Shown: piece after piece, positions 6,557 through 13,581 of the stretch
How the letters are laid out: every line of letters begins with the position of its first letter
Position numbering within the stretch: position 1 is the first letter of the stretch
Origin: Flavobacteriaceae bacterium
GTDB lineage: Bacteria > Bacteroidota > Bacteroidia > Flavobacteriales > Flavobacteriaceae
Reading direction: 5' to 3'
Assembly: GCA_002690085.1 (NCBI GenBank)
Contig: NZDM01000096.1
Location: 1 to 17,075, forward strand
Length of the DNA stretch: 17,075 nucleotides
Made by a program: the position numbers and the translations under genes
The notes under the pieces: generated by a model
Seen by the model: the letters and a program-made list of their open reading frames with translations, nothing else
Databases searched by the model: none
Told to the model about the DNA's origin: nothing

Positions 6557-6585
6557 CAAATATAATCAATGTAAGTTTAACCCAA
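6557..6585 (-). promoter_or_regulatory. Consensus Bacteroidota promoter for the 42-residue gene
   Basis: On the minus strand TTG (6583-6585), an 18-base spacer and TATATTTG (6557-6564) match the TTG-N17-19-TAnnTTTG consensus without mismatch. This is the best promoter in the window; the next start in its direction is ATG 6523. Confidence 0.8.
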
Positions 6586-6634
6586 TTAAGAGGCGTAGAA
6601 ATAGCTGAGCTGAATCGGTGGACACACCTAAGGT

Positions 6635-8053
6635 TTAGTTCGCTATAATATTAAATTTAATCGCCCACATTTTATGACCATCCTCAAGGCTGTTTGCTTT
6701 AGAGTAAATCAAATACCCCTCTGTTTGATCTTCATTGTTATAAATTAAATTTGGATGCCAACTAAAGGAATGGTTGTTAAAGCTCCAAGGAATAGACCAA
6801 TCTACTATCAGTTGAATTGCTGGTGAGTCCCAATTTAAACCGTCATTTGATTGCTTATAATATATCCCAGACATAGTTGGGCTTGTTGCTCCATTTAAAA
6901 ATTCTCCATAATTGTTTTCTGAGTATACCATTATGTAAGAGTCGCTATAGCTGTTGTATGTGACCTGCGGAAATATTGCATCAGAATTACCCATACCTAC
7001 AACAACCTCTTTTGATCGAACAACCTCGCTAGTAAACATATTATCAGAGCCTAAATAATAGGGGTTATTAAAACCTGGAACGTGGTCCGAGTTAGTATTA
7101 AATTTTGACATACAAATGTTAACCCCTCTTCCGGCTCTATTGTGATCTACATAGTAAACAAAAACCTCTGTCGAATCCTTTGAGAAAGTTATAGATGGCT
7201 CTCCAAGCCCACCATCACATTGTCCGTTATCATAGTTTATATCAAAAGTGTTTTCTACTAATACTGAATTTGATAATTGAAAAGATTGACCATTATCATT
7301 AGACGTCGCTAAACCTACAGAGGCATAAAAACCTGGAACATTGCCAGGGCACAGAGTCCCGTCGTGTTCTTCAGAATGAACTACACTGTAAATTGTGCCA
7401 TTATCGTCTTTAATTAATTGTCCTAACCCAACGTAATCGGAATAATAAGTGTCTTGGGTCGGGGTCGCAACTTGAGTAAAGCTGGACAAATTGTCTAATG
7501 AAGATCCTTCTAAAATATAGGAACTCGTCCCAGATGCTGTCAACAGTCTTACATTATTTTCTGAATAGTCTAAGACCCCAACAGTAATATCATTATAGTA
7601 ATTTAAACCAAGGTTGTGGCCGACTGGAAATTCATCAGAAAAATCTAATTCAAGATTGTAAACTGTGTTTGGGTTTTCACCGTTCGTTGTGAAATCAACC
7701 TCATTTCCATAAAACTCTCCTAAAGAATTAGTGATAAAAACTCTTACGTAATATGTTGTGTTGGGGGTTAGATTATCAATTGTGGTACTTATATCAGTAC
7801 CATAAACTACCTCAACATTATCATCATTTGTAGGAGATGGATTAGTTGAATATACAAAGCCTTGCATTTCACCAAGCGCTACTTCACAGTTTTCTGATAC
7901 GATAGCTATTATACCATTTAGAGTAGCTGAGGTTTCAGTAATATCTGTAACAGCTTCAGTAGACAATGTAGGCTCATAGTTACAAGTACTACCCTCACTA
8001 TCGCTTGAACAACTGAAGATTAATAAGGCGAAGAGAAAGAGTAGTTTTTTCAT
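6635..8053 (-). CDS. Lipoprotein with Fn3-like domain and BNR/sialidase-like propeller
   Basis: 472 residues. The signal peptide MKKLLFLFALLIFSC ends at Cys15, and the acidic CSSDSEGS after it resembles the lipoprotein export signal that sends Bacteroidota lipoproteins to the cell surface. Residues about 27-124 are an Fn3-like domain of the Bacteroidota cell-surface type (ITETSATLNGII, then LTPNTTYYVRVFITNSLGEFYGNEVDFTT). Residues about 130-470 look like a beta-propeller: one Asp-box, SNDNGQSF (251-258), one shortened Asp-box, SNDGLNW (402-408), and repeated 'GxGEPSITFSKDSTEVFVYY' and 'YNSYSDSYIMVYS' blades. This fits sialidase-fold or GH43/GH32-like glycan-active proteins; no catalytic set can be assigned, so binding and hydrolysis are both open. 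It lies in the A+T-rich block near a GH10 enzyme. Confidence 0.75.
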   Translation of the reverse strand: MKKLLFLFALLIFSCSSDSEGSTCNYEPTLSTEAVTDITETSATLNGIIAIVSENCEVALGEMQGFVYSTNPSPTNDDNVEVVYGTDISTTIDNLTPNTTYYVRVFITNSLGEFYGNEVDFTTNGENPNTVYNLELDFSDEFPVGHNLGLNYYNDITVGVLDYSENNVRLLTASGTSSYILEGSSLDNLSSFTQVATPTQDTYYSDYVGLGQLIKDDNGTIYSVVHSEEHDGTLCPGNVPGFYASVGLATSNDNGQSFQLSNSVLVENTFDINYDNGQCDGGLGEPSITFSKDSTEVFVYYVDHNRAGRGVNICMSKFNTNSDHVPGFNNPYYLGSDNMFTSEVVRSKEVVVGMGNSDAIFPQVTYNSYSDSYIMVYSENNYGEFLNGATSPTMSGIYYKQSNDGLNWDSPAIQLIVDWSIPWSFNNHSFSWHPNLIYNNEDQTEGYLIYSKANSLEDGHKMWAIKFNIIAN

Positions 8054-8072
8054 ACTATTAAATGGATTTAGT

Positions 8073-8080
8073 CAAATTTA
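8073..8080 (-). promoter_or_regulatory. -7 box for the Fn3/BNR lipoprotein gene
   Basis: TAAATTTG on the minus strand, a full match to TAnnTTTG, ends 19 bases before the ATG at 8053. A TTG at the correct distance was not found. Confidence 0.5.
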
Positions 8081-8154
8081 TGAAATTTACATTTAACCTA
8101 TTTATGAAAGCTAGCAATAGCAGAACTGAAAGAGGAAGATTCGCCCTTGGTTTA

Positions 8155-8631
8155 CTAATCCGAAATAGGGGTGTGCGGTATTAGTGCTGAAATTTTAAAT
8201 TTATTATTCTTCTTTCTTAGTATATAAGTAGCAGTTCTGTTTTTGGCACCCATAATTGTGCTATCCTTTAAAAATCTTGTGAAATTCATTTCAATGACAA
8301 CTAGATTATTGTCTTTTTTGTAATGCTCCCAGCTATTAGTAATTGAATAACCGTAATTATTTTTCTCTAAAGTGTTAAATGAGTTTGTTAAAAATGACAC
8401 CAATTCTTTTTTACTATTGTAAATAATTGTGGTGTCGTTAAGATATAGGGTAAATGGTAATTCGTATATATCATCTGTGATAGTGGAGAAATCTGAATCA
8501 CTCCAAGCGTTTACATATTTGCTGTACATTGTTGTAATTTCAGAAGGAATTTTAAATGTTTTTTTTGCTGCTGCATTTTTACAGCTACAAAGGATTACAC
8601 TTACTAATAAAACAAAAATTAAATTTTTCAT
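8155..8631 (-). CDS. Small lipoprotein, NTF2-like/DUF4440-like
   Basis: 158 residues starting at ATG 8631 (MKNLIFVLLVSVILCSC); an ATG five codons upstream would put charged and cysteine residues ahead of the signal peptide and is rejected. The lipobox is L14-C15-S16-C17. After a Lys-rich linker the mature part begins TMYSKYVNAWSDSDFSTITDDIYELPFTLYLND, then a helix KELVSFLTNSFNTLEKNNYGYSI, and alternating strands ending TYILRKKNNKFKISALI. This helix-strand order fits an NTF2-like cup; function unknown. A perfect -7 box lies only four bases upstream of the ATG, so the mRNA may be nearly leaderless. Base composition is clearly A+T-richer than in the core genes to the right. It is 101 bases upstream of the Fn3/BNR gene on the same strand, which has its own box. 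Confidence 0.75.
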   Translation of the reverse strand: MKNLIFVLLVSVILCSCKNAAAKKTFKIPSEITTMYSKYVNAWSDSDFSTITDDIYELPFTLYLNDTTIIYNSKKELVSFLTNSFNTLEKNNYGYSITNSWEHYKKDNNLVVIEMNFTRFLKDSTIMGAKNRTATYILRKKNNKFKISALIPHTPISD

Positions 8632-8635
8632 AACA

Positions 8636-8643
8636 CAAATATA
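8636..8643 (-). promoter_or_regulatory. -7 box abutting the start of the NTF2-like lipoprotein
   Basis: TATATTTG on the minus strand matches TAnnTTTG exactly and is separated from the ATG at 8631 by four bases, which would place transcription start at or next to the start codon. No TTG was found at 17-19 bases upstream. Confidence 0.45.
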
Positions 8644-8660
8644 CATAACATAAGGCTAAA

Positions 8661-8803
8661 CCTACTTAAGGAGATTATAAACAAGACTCCCTCAATTAAG
8701 AAGGGGTTTAAGTATCGTCCCAAATGGGCTCGCACCAGTGCCCCTCTGACTATGAGTCAGATGCTGCCTTCGAAGCGCTTCGCTTTCTAACCACTGAGAT
8801 TTA
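8661..8803 (-). pseudogene. Decayed copy of tRNA(CAT) plus its terminator
   Basis: Minus-strand copy of the tRNA at 10231-10304 and its downstream terminator. The anticodon stem-loop (CTGACTCATAGTCAG) and most of the T arm are recognisable, but there are several substitutions, the 5' acceptor strand is gone (ACTAAATCTCAG in place of GGTCCCATAGCTCAG), and 21 bases (8766-8786) are inserted in the D arm, carrying the perfect palindrome CGAAGCGCTTCG (8771-8782). It cannot fold into a functional tRNA. Similarity continues through the terminator (8683-8707) and some 20 bases further left. Confidence 0.85.
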
Positions 8804-8869
8804 GTTTATTACGCATTAATTAATTTTTTTTGCTTCTGTAAACTGTCAAATAAATGCCAAGAATATTAC

Positions 8870-8877
8870 TATCTTTA
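8870..8877 (+). promoter_or_regulatory. Possible -7 box for the GH10 gene
   Basis: TATCTTTA, one base from TAnnTTTG, 30 bases before ATG 8908. No TTG at the right spacing. If used, the upstream ATG at 8854 would not be transcribed, which supports the later start. Confidence 0.4.
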
Positions 8878-8907
8878 CTTTATGGTTTTATTTCTTGTAA
8901 AAAAACT

Positions 8908-10116
8908 ATGATTAAAAATATAGCATATTTATTTATAGTTGCATTGAGCTTTCCTTTATATATTTATGCTCAAACATTCAATAAAAATGCATTCTTAAAA
9001 GACTACTCTGAGGATTTAATTATTACTACCCAAGTCAGAGGAGAGCGCAATAAAGCAATACTTAGGGGGACTGAAGCGAAAAAAAATAGCGAGTTTGTTC
9101 TACAAAATTATAATGGAATTCAGCCTTCAATTTACCCTGCCTGGGATAACGGCTTTTGGCCTTCAAAAAAACCTGCTTCAGTAAACAATATCAAAATACA
9201 AACCTCAGGTTTGGATGAGTTAGTAAATTGGGGAGAAATAAACAATTTTCATATAATACATCATTGTCTATTTTTCCCAAACAAATACTTCCCTAAATGG
9301 TTTTCAAATACTAAATACTCAAAAAAAGAACTTGAAACGTTAATGGAAATTTATATTGATGAAGTTTTAAATTCAAATAACAATAAAGATAAAGTAGATG
9401 TTTTTAACCTAATAAACGAGATCTTTGCTATGAATAAATCTGGGCATTACAGGGTCTCAGGCAATGGTAAAGAAAATTGTAAATGGATGGACATGGGATT
9501 TGAAAAGGATCAATCCAGATTAGAAGGAAGACAGAAAATAAACAAAGAGCACCCTATTTTTGTTCGTAAAGCTTTTGAATACGCTTCAAAAATTACAAAT
9601 GCAAAATTAGAAATACGAGACTTTAATATAGCCTTTGGGGGAGGAAAATCTGATGGCATGTATCAACTTATCAAGCATTTAAAAAATTTAGGAGTTAAAA
9701 TTGATGCTGTTGGATTCCAGTGCCATTTGAATGCAGATGGTAGTTATAACTACAATGATTTGAAGGAGAATATTTTAAGATTCATTGAGCTAGGAGTTGA
9801 AGTTTATATTACGGAGCTTGATGTTGGATTAAACTTATGGTCTAAAGATGGAAACCATAAAAAAGTTTCGGATGTTATCAAATCTTCAAAAGATTGGGAA
9901 ACGTTTTTTGAATTACAAAATGAAGTTTATTACAAGGTTGTAAAAACCGCTAAAGATGCTGGAGTTAGCTTAATAAGTGATTGGGGGTTCAGAGATGATA
10001 TCCCATACGGAGGATGGAGAAAAGATCAAAAAGCATGGATGGTTAATAAAAATTATACAAGGAAGGGTGCATACTACTCAGTATTAAGAGCCTTGTTTGA
10101 TAGTTCTAACGAATAA
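8908..10116 (+). CDS. Secreted GH10-family endo-beta-1,4-xylanase-like enzyme
   Basis: 402 residues from ATG 8908; this start gives a clean signal peptide (MIKNIAYLFIVALSFPLYIYAQ), whereas the ATG at 8854 would precede it with an unnatural extension. GH10 enzymes are (beta/alpha)8 retaining glycosidases that cut xylan backbones with two glutamates. Both are visible: acid/base Glu171 in DVFNLINEIF and nucleophile Glu303 in VYITELDVG. Supporting motifs are IIHHCLFFPNKYFPKWF (116-132), VDAVGFQCHLN (near 265-275) and LISDWGFRDD (355-364). The early subsite motif is divergent, so the substrate may not be plain xylan. There is no CBM and no T9SS C-terminal domain, so the product is probably periplasmic or released. 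It stands alone between tRNA copies with no SusC/SusD or other GH genes alongside. Composition is A+T-rich. Confidence 0.88.
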   Translation: MIKNIAYLFIVALSFPLYIYAQTFNKNAFLKDYSEDLIITTQVRGERNKAILRGTEAKKNSEFVLQNYNGIQPSIYPAWDNGFWPSKKPASVNNIKIQTSGLDELVNWGEINNFHIIHHCLFFPNKYFPKWFSNTKYSKKELETLMEIYIDEVLNSNNNKDKVDVFNLINEIFAMNKSGHYRVSGNGKENCKWMDMGFEKDQSRLEGRQKINKEHPIFVRKAFEYASKITNAKLEIRDFNIAFGGGKSDGMYQLIKHLKNLGVKIDAVGFQCHLNADGSYNYNDLKENILRFIELGVEVYITELDVGLNLWSKDGNHKKVSDVIKSSKDWETFFELQNEVYYKVVKTAKDAGVSLISDWGFRDDIPYGGWRKDQKAWMVNKNYTRKGAYYSVLRALFDSSNE

Positions 10117-10195
10117 ACATTTCCAAAAAATTGTCCCTGAGGAAGACATACCCAAAGCTGTAACTTAGATGTAAGGTCCTTGCTAAGGATAATAA

Positions 10196-10225
10196 ACAAA
10201 AACCCCCTCAGTTAAGAAGGGGTTT
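10196..10225 (-). terminator. Intrinsic terminator of the tRNA
   Basis: Minus strand AAACCCCTTC, loop TTAACT, GAGGGGGTTT (10 pairs with one G-U) followed by a T-run. It begins five bases after the tRNA 3' end. A degraded copy sits with the tRNA remnant at about 8683-8707. Confidence 0.85.
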
Positions 10226-10230
10226 AAGGG

Positions 10231-10304
10231 TGGTCCCAACTGGGCTCGAACCAGTGACCCTCTGATTATGAGTCAGATGCTCTAACCAACTGAGCTATGG
10301 GACC
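10231..10304 (-). tRNA. tRNA with CAT anticodon (Met elongator or Ile2)
   Basis: The minus strand folds into a complete 74-base cloverleaf: acceptor GGTCCCA/TGGGACC plus discriminator A, D arm with AGCTCAGTTGGTTAGAGC, anticodon arm TCTGA-CTCATAA-TCAGA (anticodon CAT), and T arm CTGG-TTCGAGC-CCAG. CCA is not encoded. It lacks the three G:C pairs of an initiator anticodon stem, so it is elongator Met, or Ile2 if the C34 is converted to lysidine; sequence alone does not settle this. A promoter lies upstream and a terminator directly downstream. Confidence 0.93.
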
Positions 10305-10315
10305 TAAAGAGGCTG

Positions 10316-10345
10316 CAATATTACGACCATTTTTAAACATCTCAA
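10316..10345 (-). promoter_or_regulatory. Promoter of the tRNA
   Basis: On the minus strand TTG (10343-10345), 19 bases, and TAATATTG (10316-10323), one mismatch to TAnnTTTG, with the tRNA 5' end 12 bases downstream. Confidence 0.55.
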
Positions 10346-10410
10346 AGCCTGTTATAAATTTCATAAATGGTCAAAGCGCAAATCCATAATAAATATAGTA
10401 TTTTTACCCC

Positions 10411-10803
10411 ATGGAAAGTCAAAGACAGAAAAAGATTGCGTCCGTCTTACAAGGTGACTTGGTAGAAGTGCTACAAGGAGCTGCTCGTGAAGGAGGCCTA
10501 CGCGGCGTAATTATTTCGGTCAGCAAGGTGAATGTAACCGTCGACTTATCAATTGCAAAGGTCTACCTCAGTATTTTCCCGATCCAGCAAGCACAAACTC
10601 TGATGGAAGGCATTGCCTCCAACGCCCCCCTGATCAAACACGAACTTGCCAAGCGAACCAAACACCAACTGCGGCGCATGCCTAAATTGCTGTTTTTTCT
10701 AGACGATTCCTTGGAATACATCGATCAAATAGAGCACTCCCTAAAGCATTCCGAAAACCCCATCCAAAACCCTGACTTGCTCGACAAAAGAAAAAAATCC
10801 TGA
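10411..10803 (+). CDS. rbfA: Ribosome-binding factor A
   Basis: A 130-residue KH-like protein that binds the immature 30S subunit and helps 16S rRNA 5'-end maturation and cold adaptation. The sequence shows the family frame: an N-terminal helix SQRQKKIASVLQGDLVEVLQ, the strand GVIISVSKVNVTVDLSIAKVYLSIFP in place of the usual xVTxVxVSxDLxxAxVYxS, and the C-terminal signature LAKRTKHQLRRMPKLLFFLDDSLEYIDQIEHSL. Length is normal. The TGA at 10801-10803 is directly followed by the TTG start of the next gene, so the two are co-translated. A TATTTTTA box at 10399-10406 lies very close to the ATG and is only a weak promoter candidate. Confidence 0.95.
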   Translation: MESQRQKKIASVLQGDLVEVLQGAAREGGLRGVIISVSKVNVTVDLSIAKVYLSIFPIQQAQTLMEGIASNAPLIKHELAKRTKHQLRRMPKLLFFLDDSLEYIDQIEHSLKHSENPIQNPDLLDKRKKS

Positions 10804-12003
10804 TTGAATTTTTCGTTCTACATAGCCAAACGGTATTTATTTACCAAAAGTAAAAGCAAGGCCATTAACTACATCACATTAATCGCCAGCATTGGCATCG
10901 TTGTGGGAACGGCAGCCCTTTTTATTGTCCTTTCGGGTTTTGCAGGGCTCAAGGCCTTTAGCCTAGAATTCACAACCCTTACCGATCCCGATTTAAAACT
11001 ATTCCCCAAACAAACCAAAACCTTCTTTTTTTCACAAGCACAAAGTGAACAAATTGCTGCTATTGATGGCATTGCTTCTTTTTCAGAAATTGCGGAAGAC
11101 CAAGTTTTAATGCGTTGTGATGACAAATTTTTAGCCGTACGGCTGAAAGGAGTTGATACACACTACCCTCGAGGCACCATTGATTCTATTGTGTCCTATG
11201 GCGACTGGATGGAACCCGATTTGCCTCAAATTGTTTCGGGCTGGGACCTCAGCAATACCTTGGGCTTTAAAACCTATGACATTACAAAAACCATTCGCTT
11301 GTATGCGCCCAAGCCAGGAACCGGACAGTTGATGTCGATAAAAGACGCTTTTAAAAGTATGAAAGTTGTTAATGTGGGTATCTTCCAAATTAATGATGAC
11401 CTCAATAATTCCTTGGTGTTTACAGGAATTGAAAATGCTAAATACCTTTTGGGCTTACCCAAGTCCGCCGTTAGTGCCATTGAAATCATAACCACTGAAA
11501 CTGCAGATACGCCACAAATTATAGCAGCGCTGGAGCGGCTATTTGAAGGCCAAGTTGTGGTCAAAAACAGAATGCAACTCAATGCAGCATTATACAAAAT
11601 GCTCAATACTGAACAGCTGGCAGTCTACCTTATTTTCACCCTCATTTTAAGTATTGCTTTGTTTAATATTATAGGCTCCATTATCATGATGATTTTAGAT
11701 AAAAAGCGGGATTTGAAAACCCTGTTTAGCATGGGCGCTAACAAACAAACAATTCAAAGGGTATTTTTTGCGCAAGGCATCTTAATGACCGTTTTGGGCG
11801 GATTGTCCGGGCTTTTGCTGGGCGTCGTTGTGATTTTACTTCAGCAACATTTTGAATTGGTCATGATCACTTCCACATTGGCTTACCCAATGGTCTTGAC
11901 ATGGGCAAATGTCGGCATTGCATTCTCAACCATATTGGTTTTAGGCATCATTGCCTCAAGACTAGCCTCTTGGCGCATTAAGAAAGTAGATTTTGTAGCC
12001 TAG
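10804..12003 (+). CDS. LolC/LolE- or FtsX-type ABC transporter permease
   Basis: A 399-residue permease: one N-terminal membrane segment (about 22-46, ITLIASIGIVVGTAALFIVLSG), a large periplasmic MacB-like core domain (about 47-270), then three C-terminal segments (about 273-299, 320-346 and 366-386). The opening FYIAKRYLFTKSKSKAINYITLIASIGIVVG and the FxxMGANKQTIQRVFFAQG loop are typical of LolC/E permeases that work with a LolD-like ATPase to release lipoproteins from the inner membrane; no ATPase gene is nearby. The start is TTG 10804, immediately after the rbfA stop, and no ATG lies near. The gene ends by overlapping the stop of the convergent dus gene. It could also be called a generic FtsX-like permease. 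Confidence 0.88.
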   Translation: MNFSFYIAKRYLFTKSKSKAINYITLIASIGIVVGTAALFIVLSGFAGLKAFSLEFTTLTDPDLKLFPKQTKTFFFSQAQSEQIAAIDGIASFSEIAEDQVLMRCDDKFLAVRLKGVDTHYPRGTIDSIVSYGDWMEPDLPQIVSGWDLSNTLGFKTYDITKTIRLYAPKPGTGQLMSIKDAFKSMKVVNVGIFQINDDLNNSLVFTGIENAKYLLGLPKSAVSAIEIITTETADTPQIIAALERLFEGQVVVKNRMQLNAALYKMLNTEQLAVYLIFTLILSIALFNIIGSIIMMILDKKRDLKTLFSMGANKQTIQRVFFAQGILMTVLGGLSGLLLGVVVILLQQHFELVMITSTLAYPMVLTWANVGIAFSTILVLGIIASRLASWRIKKVDFVA

Positions 12004-12992
12004 GCGAACTGGTAATCGCCAAACACTTTTTCGACTTCATCAAAAGCATTAAACACATCCACACTGTGGTCGCTTGTGACCATTTTAGTGCGGTAGGGCT
12101 TAAAATCTGGAATCCCTTTAAAATAGGTACTGTAATGCCGTCTGGTTTCTAATACCCCCAAGACTTCGCCTTTCCAATCGATGGCCATTTTTAGGTGTCT
12201 TCGTGCTGCTTCAATGCGCTCTGACATGCCAATAGGGCCCATGTGTGCCCCTGTTTCAAAATAATGTTTTATCTGTTTAAAAAACCAAGGATTTCCAATA
12301 CTGGCACGTCCAATCATGGCGCCATCCAAGCCATAGACATCCCGCATTTCAACGGCCCGCTCCGGAGAGTTCACATCCCCGTTTCCGAAAATTGGGATGT
12401 GCATCCTGGGGTTGTTTTTGACCGCTGCAATGGGGGCCCAATTTGCGTCCCCTTTATACATTTGTGCACGGGTGCGACCGTGAATGGAGAGCGCCTTTAT
12501 GCCTACATCTTGAAGCCTTTCGGCCACCTCAACAATCCGAATGGAATCGTGGTCCCAGCCCAAACGCGTTTTTACAGTGACCGGTAAATGGGTCCGCTTG
12601 ACCATTTCAGCCGTCAGCTTTTCCATTAAACAGATGTCTTTAAGAATACCGGCCCCGGCCCCTTTGCTAACGACCTTTTTTACAGGGCAACCAAAATTAA
12701 TATCAATGATGTCGGGGTTGGATTTTTCTACAATTTCAACCGCACGAAGCATGCTGTCTAAGTTGGCTCCAAAAATTTGAATACCAACTGGACGCTCCTT
12801 TTCATAAATATCGAGTTTGATGGTGCTTTTTGCTGCATCGCGAATCAAGCCTTCACTGGAAATAAATTCGGTGTAAACCACATCGGCACCTTGTTCTTTG
12901 CAAAGCGTGCGAAAAGGGGGGTCACTTACGTCTTCCATGGGCGCGAGCAGCAGCGGGAATTCAGGCAATTCTATAGCACCAATTTTAACCAT
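12000..12992 (-). CDS. dus: tRNA-dihydrouridine synthase (DusB-like)
   Basis: A 330-residue FMN enzyme that reduces uridine to dihydrouridine in tRNA D loops using NADPH. The TIM barrel begins PLLLAPMEDVSDPPFRTLC. The catalytic Cys102 lies in DINFGCPVKKV, followed by the basic/glycine loop KGAGAGILKD. Substrate and FMN motifs are PVTVKTRLGWD, LSIHGRTRAQMYKG and the phosphate-binding IFGNGDVNSP and GAMIGRASIGNPWFF. Length and motifs fit the DusB branch. It is the last gene of the leftward yicC-gmk-nadD-dus unit, one base after nadD. Its TAG overlaps the TAG of the convergent permease gene in the palindrome CTAG. Confidence 0.93.
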   Translation of the reverse strand: MVKIGAIELPEFPLLLAPMEDVSDPPFRTLCKEQGADVVYTEFISSEGLIRDAAKSTIKLDIYEKERPVGIQIFGANLDSMLRAVEIVEKSNPDIIDINFGCPVKKVVSKGAGAGILKDICLMEKLTAEMVKRTHLPVTVKTRLGWDHDSIRIVEVAERLQDVGIKALSIHGRTRAQMYKGDANWAPIAAVKNNPRMHIPIFGNGDVNSPERAVEMRDVYGLDGAMIGRASIGNPWFFKQIKHYFETGAHMGPIGMSERIEAARRHLKMAIDWKGEVLGVLETRRHYSTYFKGIPDFKPYRTKMVTSDHSVDVFNAFDEVEKVFGDYQFA

Positions 12993-12993
12993 A

Positions 12994-13569
12994 TTATTTA
13001 TAAAAATTCATTTCATCTAAATAAACCCAAACCGCTTTCGGTAGCATGGGCTGCACATTTTTTCCAGCTTTGATTGCGCTGCGTATCAATGAGGAAGAGA
13101 TTTCAATAATGGGCGCTCCTACCTTAACGACATTCCCTTTAAAAGTCACACTTTGAGGAGATGAGTCTAGTTTTCTAGGGTACACATAAATGGCATAACG
13201 CTCGGCAATAACGTCGACATTTTTCCATTTGTGTAAAGACATTAAATTATCTTCCCCCATGATGAGTGCAAATTCGTAATCTGGATATTTTTCTTCTAAA
13301 TGGGCCAGCGTATGCACTGTATAATTGGGTTGGCTTAATTCAAACTCAATATCGCTGGATTTTATTTTTGGGTGGTCTTGAGTGGCCAACTCAACCATTT
13401 GCAAGCGCTCTCGATTGTCTAAAATACTTTGCTTGGCCTTGTGGGGATTTTGAGGTGTTACCACGCACCAGACTTGATCTAGGTCAGAATGTTCTGCAAA
13501 ATGGTTGGCAATGATGAGATGCCCCACGTGTATGGGGTTAAAAGTGCCAAAATAAAGCCCAATTTTCAT
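12994..13569 (-). CDS. nadD: Nicotinate-nucleotide adenylyltransferase
   Basis: 191 residues. The enzyme joins nicotinate mononucleotide and ATP to make deamido-NAD, the penultimate step of NAD synthesis. The nucleotidyl-transferase signature is complete: GTFNPIHVGH (residues 8-17) with both histidines, NPHK (41-44) for phosphate contact, MGEDNL (104-109), and ISSSLIR (157-163) for ATP. It lies 12 bases after gmk and one base before dus on the same strand, so expression should be linked. Length is normal for the family and no residues are missing. Confidence 0.95.
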   Translation of the reverse strand: MKIGLYFGTFNPIHVGHLIIANHFAEHSDLDQVWCVVTPQNPHKAKQSILDNRERLQMVELATQDHPKIKSSDIEFELSQPNYTVHTLAHLEEKYPDYEFALIMGEDNLMSLHKWKNVDVIAERYAIYVYPRKLDSSPQSVTFKGNVVKVGAPIIEISSSLIRSAIKAGKNVQPMLPKAVWVYLDEMNFYK

Positions 13570-13581
13570 AGTACCAACATT

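Noticed and set aside
6423..6608. Rightward hydrophobic 61-residue frame
   Set aside because: It is the antisense of the basic 42-residue gene and its promoter; Lys/Asn-rich codons read backwards give Phe/Leu.
8104..8181. Rightward short frame opening MKASNSRTERGRFALG
   Set aside because: Only 25 residues, overlaps the end of the NTF2-like gene, has no promoter box and no recognisable features.
8854..8907. Extended N-terminus for the GH10 enzyme beginning at the ATG at 8854
   Set aside because: The extension precedes a complete signal peptide starting at 8908, and a -7-like box (8870-8877) lies inside it.
8854..10304. Complete integrative element with integrase between the tRNA copies
   Set aside because: No recombinase, excisionase or mobilisation gene is present; only the GH10 gene lies between the repeats.
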